From contig DASUFE010000094.1 of the NCBI GenBank assembly GCA_036274675.1, positions 1 through 26,330 of the forward strand: a DNA stretch of 26,330 nt, written 5' to 3'. This DNA comes from DASUFE01 sp036274675. GTDB taxonomy: Bacteria > Pseudomonadota > Gammaproteobacteria > HTCC5015. Below the pieces are notes generated by a model. The model was not told where the DNA came from and did no database searches. It saw only the letters and a program-made list of their open reading frames with translations. A program made the position numbers and the translations under genes. This document shows positions 21,322 to 26,330 of this stretch, one piece after another. The first letter of the stretch is position 1. Each line of letters starts with the position of its first letter.

Positions 21322-21335
21322 TTGACCCGGGTCGA
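21322..21335 (-). promoter_or_regulatory. Possible FNR/Dnr-type box upstream of the GGDEF-EAL gene
   Basis: TTGAC-CCGG-GTCGA is one base off the palindromic TTGAC-N4-GTCAA box. On the minus strand an extended -10 TGCTATCAT (TATCAT at 21301-21296) follows, putting the box near -39.5 of a start at about 21289. The implied leader to the GTG is about 179 bases. Spacing is slightly short of the class II optimum. Confidence 0.4.
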
Positions 21336-21340
21336 TTTTT

Positions 21341-21931
21341 CTAATCGGCCGGAGCGCCTGACGTCTTGCCGCGCCGCTCGGTGTTCTCGACGCGGATCAC
21401 GCGGCCGTCGACCACGGTCGCGATGCGTTTGAAATAATTGGCGTCGAAATCGTAGATCCAGTCTTCGAGCGCGGTGCCGGCCGGGTAGAACGGCCCGGTG
21501 AGACTGACGCGATAATCCTGTTCGGAAATGCGCCGCTCGATCAGGGCGGGCTCGCCGCAGCGCGACAGCAGTTCAAGCGTGGACATGCCTTCCGAAAGTT
21601 CCAGCGGCTGACAGCGCTTCGCCGGGCGGGTAAAGCCGTAAGGCCCGGTCTCGATGCCGGTGAGTTCGCCGTTGCGGAAGCGCAGGAAGCGCATCAGCTT
21701 CTGCGGGCCGAAGTTGTACTGCCATTCCTCCTCGTACGGCAACAGGTAGTGCGCGGTCAGGACCGATACCAGCAACACCTTGATATCCGGTTCGCCGCAG
21801 AGATCCCTCACTTCGAACATGCGGTCGCCCGGCCCGACCAGATGCTGACCGCAGCGCAGCGCGTCGTCGCCGGCGGCGGGGAGTGAGATAAGCAGCAACA
21901 GGCCTGCAACGGCACGGCGAGCGCTATTCAT
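21341..21931 (-). CDS. Secreted DUF2845-like protein
   Basis: The 196-residue protein has a signal peptide (MNSARRAVAGLLLLISLPAAG) and then a duplicated module. The first copy has DALRCGQHLVGPGDRMFEVRDLCGEPD and EEWQYNFGPQKLMRFLRFRNGEL; the second has LELSEGMSTLELLSRCGEPALIER, EDWIYDFDANYFKRIATVVDG and GRVIRVE. The pattern 'G-------L---CGEP', then a 'W-Y-F------R----G-L--IE' strand pair, is the DUF2845 signature. The Cys in each CGEP is conserved. Function is unknown; a periplasmic SmpA/BamE-like fold is plausible from the pattern. It lies upstream of the GGDEF-EAL gene on the same strand, with a 230-base gap, so probably a separate unit. Confidence 0.8.
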   Translation of the reverse strand: MNSARRAVAGLLLLISLPAAGDDALRCGQHLVGPGDRMFEVRDLCGEPDIKVLLVSVLTAHYLLPYEEEWQYNFGPQKLMRFLRFRNGELTGIETGPYGFTRPAKRCQPLELSEGMSTLELLSRCGEPALIERRISEQDYRVSLTGPFYPAGTALEDWIYDFDANYFKRIATVVDGRVIRVENTERRGKTSGAPAD

Positions 21932-22035
21932 GGAAGCGGGTTGCAGGAATGCCGATCATGGTAGGAGTTTAGATGAAGTCCGGCCTTCGGTGTTCTGCAA
22001 TAACACCCTGCCGTTCAGCCTGCGTTCAGCTGTAG

Positions 22036-22050
22036 CCGGATGAAATCCGG
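22036..22050. repeat. REP-like palindrome
   Basis: CCGGAT-GAA-ATCCGG, preceded by GTAG, resembles the dispersed 'GTAGCCcGGATgaAATCCGG' intergenic repeat seen in many proteobacteria. A similar but shorter GATGAAGTCCGG occurs near 21973. It lies between the DUF2845-like gene and the ABC permease. Confidence 0.5.
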
Positions 22051-22095
22051 TGTACAAAATTGCCCCCGGCGATTTTGCGCGTTCGGATGAAGTAA

Positions 22096-22200
22096 GTAGG
22101 TTGGGGTGGTATGTTCGGAGAGCGTGGGTAAGAACAGAAACCCCAACGGGGTTTTCAGGATTTTAGTTTGTTGGGGTTCATTGCATTCACCCCAACCTAC
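22096..22200. repeat. MITE-like element with 13-bp terminal inverted repeats
   Basis: GTAGGTTGGGGTG (22096-22108) and CACCCCAACCTAC (22188-22200) are perfect inverted repeats bounding a 105-bp, non-coding element. Inside is another inverted repeat, AACCCC-AAC-GGGGTT (near 22139-22154), and an extra TTGGGGTT at 22171-22178. It lies just downstream of the ABC permease stop and may also stop transcription. GTAGGTTGGGGTG-type repeats are widespread in bacterial intergenic DNA. Confidence 0.7.
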
Positions 22201-22253
22201 TCACTGCTCACTACGCCTGTGAACTCCATCGATTCCCAGGTTCGGAATGAAGA

Positions 22254-23015
22254 TCAGTTTTTAAGGCGGTAGCCGGTCCTGAAGATCCACCCTATCAGCA
22301 GCAGGCACAGCGTCATGAAAACCGCCGTCATGCCGAGACTGACTCCGACCTTGACGTCGGCGACGCCGTAAAAGCTCCAGCGGAAACCGCTGATCAGATA
22401 CACCACCGGGTTGAACAGCGTGATCGTCTGCCACGCCGGCGGCAGCATCTCTATGGAATAGAAGGCGCCGCCCAGGAAGGTCAGCGGGGTGATGATCATC
22501 AGCGGCACCACCTGCAGTTTCTCGAAACCGTCGGCCCAGACGCCGATGATGAAGCCCAGCAGACAGAACGTGGCCGCGGTAAGCGCCAGGAACCCGATCA
22601 TCCATACCGGATGCGCGATGTGGTAATCGACGAACAGCCGCGCCGTGATCAGGATGAGCGTGCCGAGCATGATCGACTTGGTGGTCGCGGCGCCGACATA
22701 GCCGATCACGATCTCGACCGGCGAGATCGGCGCCGACAATACTTCGTAGATCGTGCCCGCGAAGCGCGGCAGATAGATGCCGAACGCGGCATTGCCGATG
22801 CTTTCGTTCAGGATCGACAGCATGATCAGCCCCGGGATGATGAAGGCGCCGTAACTCACTCCCCCGATCTCGCCCATGCGCGAGCCGATGGCGGAGCCGA
22901 ACACCACGAAGTACAACGAGGTGGAGAGCACCGGCGAGGCGATGCTTTCCATCAGCGTGCGGAAGGTGCGCGACATCTCGAAATGGTAAATGGCCCAAAC
23001 GGATTGAAAATTCAT
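22254..23015 (-). CDS. ABC-2 type transporter permease
   Basis: The 253-residue protein has six predicted helices in the ABC-2 (YadH/NodJ-like) order. A cytoplasmic start MNFQSVWAIYHFEMSRTFRT precedes helix 1 (PVLSTSLYFVVFGSAIGSRM). Later segments are SYGAFIIPGLIMLSILNESI, PRFAGTIYEVLSAPISPVEIVIGYVGAA (the coupling-helix region), FLALTAATFCLLGFIIGVWA, and the conserved VVPLMIITPLTFLGGAFYSIEMLPPAWQ with NPVVYLISGFRW. It pairs with the ATPase gene 40 bases upstream to form an exporter, probably for a lipid, polysaccharide or drug-like substrate; the substrate is not evident. The family length is normal. Confidence 0.92.
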   Translation of the reverse strand: MNFQSVWAIYHFEMSRTFRTLMESIASPVLSTSLYFVVFGSAIGSRMGEIGGVSYGAFIIPGLIMLSILNESIGNAAFGIYLPRFAGTIYEVLSAPISPVEIVIGYVGAATTKSIMLGTLILITARLFVDYHIAHPVWMIGFLALTAATFCLLGFIIGVWADGFEKLQVVPLMIITPLTFLGGAFYSIEMLPPAWQTITLFNPVVYLISGFRWSFYGVADVKVGVSLGMTAVFMTLCLLLIGWIFRTGYRLKN

Positions 23016-23055
23016 GGCTAGGTCTCTACAAGGCTGTGGTTATATTGCGCCCGCA

Positions 23056-23982
<927 letters not shown>

Positions 23983-24062
23983 ATGGCCTCCTGTAACCTG
24001 AAGCGAATATTCCATTAATCAGCGGTGAATTGGAAGCGGCTTCGGCGTGGCAAGTCGATATG

Positions 24063-24605
24063 TCAGGCCGAAATCCGGTCCGGCATTCTTAATTCGATTG
24101 CAGGCGGGGCCGGGGTTTCCTTCATTATATAGGCCTCAACCCGCCGGCCGAACTCATGGACATCCAGGCCCAGGAAAATACCCGATTGCAGCCGGAGCTT
24201 TGCCAGTCCTTTCGCCGCGAGTCGGCGCGAACCCGAATGCGGTTGCGAACTTTTAAGGAGCGCCGCCGAGATCTGGATGAGGCCCTGGACAAATTTTCCG
24301 ATATCTGCCCGCTTGCCGGTTTCGAGCCACAGCTCCTCCAGCACCTCATGGGCTTCCCACCAATAGCGGTAATTGAACAGGTCGACGGCATAAAGATAAC
24401 GTTGTGAAAGATTCCAGGTCGCGGCATCAAACGCGACCGCCGGAGGCGGTATTTGAGGAATATGACCGGTGCGGTCTTTCACCGGACGCGTCATACGGAT
24501 ACCGGGCAGATAGCGCCTGTCCGGAAATGGAATGCCCGTATAGCGGGATATTTTGATATCCGCCGTCACTTGAGGATTTTGCAGGGGAGGTTTCCCAGGA
24601 GTCAT
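24063..24605 (-). CDS. DUF309-family protein
   Basis: The 180-residue protein has the DUF309 helical bundle in its second half. It runs YAVDLFNYRYWWEAHEVLEELW (W-E-A-H-E-x-x-E signature, about 73-94), then FVQGLIQISAALLK with its G-x-I-Q-x-A-A-x-x-x-K pattern, and LAAKGLAKLRLQSGIFLGLDV. His and Glu in WEAHEVLE could bind metal. The function of the family is unknown. The N-terminal 60 residues are Pro-rich and outside the domain. The ATG at 24605 is preceded by a modest CGGG, and a shorter start at Met38 (24494) remains possible. It is divergent from the glucan synthase gene. Confidence 0.85.
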   Translation of the reverse strand: MTPGKPPLQNPQVTADIKISRYTGIPFPDRRYLPGIRMTRPVKDRTGHIPQIPPPAVAFDAATWNLSQRYLYAVDLFNYRYWWEAHEVLEELWLETGKRADIGKFVQGLIQISAALLKSSQPHSGSRRLAAKGLAKLRLQSGIFLGLDVHEFGRRVEAYIMKETPAPPAIELRMPDRISA

Positions 24606-24814
24606 CCCGATTCAACGAAACTTCCTGCGTGGACTGTTTTTCTCACCTGAATTAGAACTCATCACGACCCTGTCTTCGACAAAGTGTGACAGGTTTGGTG
24701 ATGTGCTGCCGCATGAGATGAAAGAATGCCCGCCTTTCTCTAAGGGACCCTCCTTAAGAAATGCCGGTATCCACTATTAATAAGGGTCTTAACCGCCCTT
24801 AAAACAGGAAAGAA
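24606..24814. promoter_or_regulatory. Divergent intergenic region, DUF309 / glucan synthase
   Basis: AT-rich, with no coding signal. It contains an imperfect inverted repeat around TAAGGGTCTTAACCGCCCTTA (24781-24801) and AGGAAAG (24806-24812) serving as ribosome site for the glucan synthase. Promoters for both directions are expected here; no -35/-10 pair is convincing. Confidence 0.35.
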
Positions 24815-26330
24815 ATTATAAAAATCAAGTTCTCAGATTTTACACGCGCGCGAAATGCGTTACGTAATGACCGTGATACGGCTGTATTGCGCCGGGAGTT
24901 GTTCAGCCTCGAACAGCTGAAACGGCACGCGATTACACTGGCGGGACAGCATGAAATTGATCCGCGCCGGGGACCGGACAAGTTGCTGCCACGGCTGGCC
25001 GACAATGCGCGGGTGCTGCAGGCAGTGTATGACGTGGTGGCGGATACCTCCGGCGGACAGCCGGTCGATGCGGCGGAGGCCTGGTTACTCGACAATTTTT
25101 ATCTGATCGAGCAGCAGATCGCTCTCGCGCGCCGGTATTTGCCGCAGGGCTATAGCCGGCAGCTGCCGCGACTGGCCGGCGGCCAGTCAGCCGGTTTCCC
25201 GCGTATTTATGACCTGGCTCTGGAATTGATCGTGCATATGGACGGCCGGGTCGACCGCGATAACGCCACCCAGTTTATCGCCCTCTACCAGACCGTCGAA
25301 CCCTTGAAGCTGGGCGAGTTGTGGGCGTTTCCCATCATGCTGCAGCTGGCGCTGCTGGAAAACCTGCGCCGCGTCGGCTTGCATATTGCCCGGCGGCGCG
25401 AGGAGCGCGAGACAGCCATCACCTGGGCCGACCGCATGCTCGAGACGGTCGAGCGGGAGCCGAAACAGCTGATCCAGTTGCTGGCCGAGTTCGCCAATGC
25501 CGATGTGCCGCTGACCGCGCCCTTCGTGGAGGAGTTTTACGCGAGGCTTCAGGCGCAGGGACCCGCCATGGCTTTCGTGCAAACCTGGGTCGAGCAGAGA
25601 CTGCTGGAACAGGGTGTGACCGCGACACAACTGTCGGAAGTGGCCGCGCGCAGGGCGGCCGCCAACCGGATTTCGATCGCCAACAGCATCGGCAGCCTGC
25701 ACTTCGTCGGTACGATGGACTGGAAAAATTACGTCGAGTCGCTCAGCGTGGTGGAACAGATCCTGTCCGGCGATCCCGCGGGCATGTATGCCGGCCAGGA
25801 TTTCGACACGCGCGATCGCTACCGGCATGTCATCGAGGATCTGGCGCGGAACTGCCCGTGCAATGAACCGGAAGTGGCGCGCAAAGCCGTCGCACTCGCG
25901 CGGGAATCCGCGGAGCGCCTGAGCGTCGACGATCGCAGCGCGCATGTAGGCTACTATCTGATTGATCGCGGACAGAGACTGCTGGAACGCGCCATCGACT
26001 GCCGGAAATCGCGGGCTCCCCGGCTGGGCCGGAATTGGCGGCTGATTTTTTATCTGGCTCCCATCCTGATGCTCACTGCATGCGTCGAATGGCTGGCGCT
26101 GTCGCCGCTCGGCGGATTTGCGGCGGAGGACTGGCGTTGCTGGTTGTTCGCGATTACAGCCGCGATCGGCGGCTCGATGCCGGCCGTGGCGCTGGTGAAT
26201 CTGCTGGTCACCCACCGCCTGCCGCCGCGCGCCTTGCCGCGCCTGGATTTTTCAAAGGGCATTCCGGATGCCCATCGCACGATGGTGGTTGTCCCCACCC
26301 TGTTGAGCAGGCCGCAGGAGGTCGACGATC
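24815..26330 (+). CDS. Cyclic beta-1,2-glucan synthase (NdvB-like), N-terminal part
   Basis: The frame is open from the TAA at 24800-24802 to the window end, about 505 codons, and is cut at the 3' side. It matches the N-terminus of the very large NdvB/Cgs proteins: LRRELFSLEQLKRHA, KLLPRLADNARVL, LLDNFYLIEQQIALARRYLP, GFPRIYDLALEL, YQTVEPLKLGELWAFPIMLQ, and near the end HRTMVVVPTLLSRPQEVDD. Two membrane helices are visible (WRLIFYLAPILMLTACVEW and WLFAITAAIGGSMPAVALVNLL). The enzyme makes cyclic beta-1,2-glucan from UDP-glucose at the inner membrane. No in-frame ATG, GTG or TTG lies near the ribosome site; AUU at 24815 (5 bases after AGGA) is the best-placed start, with AUA 24818 next and TTG 24887 the first conventional alternative. 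Confidence 0.85.
   Translation, partial: MIKIKFSDFTRARNALRNDRDTAVLRRELFSLEQLKRHAITLAGQHEIDPRRGPDKLLPRLADNARVLQAVYDVVADTSGGQPVDAAEAWLLDNFYLIEQQIALARRYLPQGYSRQLPRLAGGQSAGFPRIYDLALELIVHMDGRVDRDNATQFIALYQTVEPLKLGELWAFPIMLQLALLENLRRVGLHIARRREERETAITWADRMLETVEREPKQLIQLLAEFANADVPLTAPFVEEFYARLQAQGPAMAFVQTWVEQRLLEQGVTATQLSEVAARRAAANRISIANSIGSLHFVGTMDWKNYVESLSVVEQILSGDPAGMYAGQDFDTRDRYRHVIEDLARNCPCNEPEVARKAVALARESAERLSVDDRSAHVGYYLIDRGQRLLERAIDCRKSRAPRLGRNWRLIFYLAPILMLTACVEWLALSPLGGFAAEDWRCWLFAITAAIGGSMPAVALVNLLVTHRLPPRALPRLDFSKGIPDAHRTMVVVPTLLSRPQEVDD

Overview
The window looks like chromosomal DNA of a GC-rich, facultatively anaerobic or denitrifying beta- or gammaproteobacterium. I cannot place it more precisely. 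The core genes are GC-rich and include tandem NnrS proteins, a Dnr-like regulator, HemN, a NirC-like cytochrome and a FixL/FixJ/FixK-like set. Two AT-richer stretches (1-1843 and 8404-9773) interrupt this core and have the structure of integron gene cassettes. No rRNA, tRNA, CRISPR array, integrase or transposase was seen.

Layout. (1) 1-1843: four same-direction cassettes, each ending in an attC-like site (372-437, 825-950, 1251-1307, 1781-1843). They carry a cut-off membrane-anchored protein, two unknown small proteins and a GNAT acetyltransferase. (2) 2027-8062: a nitrosative-stress and anaerobic block, comprising a perfect FNR-type box, a DGC zinc-binding protein, two nnrS genes, pdxH, a Dnr-like Crp/Fnr regulator, then hemN preceded by two FNR-type boxes. 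(3) 8063-8425: a gene-free, hairpin-rich stretch. (4) 8404-9773: a second cassette cluster (secreted unknown protein, small helical protein, an ORF-less cassette, a membrane protein) with attC-like sites at 8828-8887, 9192-9253 and 9326-9395. (5) 9766-11499: two small membrane proteins, an SRPBCC protein and a cupin. (6) 11559-15147: a NirC-like cytochrome c and a cysteine-free FNR/FixK-like regulator on the minus strand, divergent from fixL (heme-PAS histidine kinase) and fixJ. (7) 15241-17099: a host-attachment/baeRF protein, an NAD(P)H:quinone oxidoreductase-like flavoprotein, a 19-codon mini-ORF and a VIT1-type metal transporter. (8) 17127-21110: a 1327-residue propeller-GGDEF-EAL protein. 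(9) 21341-24605, minus strand: a DUF2845-like protein, an inverted-repeat element, an ABC-2 exporter pair and a DUF309 protein. (10) 24815-end: the N-terminus of a cyclic beta-1,2-glucan synthase, with no normal start codon.

Inferred logic. FixL with the heme-ligand signature would sense O2 (or NO) and phosphorylate FixJ. FixJ could then activate the adjacent FixK-like gene. Both Crp/Fnr proteins keep the E-x-x-S-R recognition residues expected to read TTGAT/TTGAC half-sites, and such boxes lie at -41.5-like spacing ahead of the DGC-nnrS genes, hemN and the NirC-like cytochrome. The window therefore reads as a low-oxygen/NO regulon with its own regulators, next to a cassette array lacking an integrase (CALIN-like). 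The cassette proteins are the least described content.
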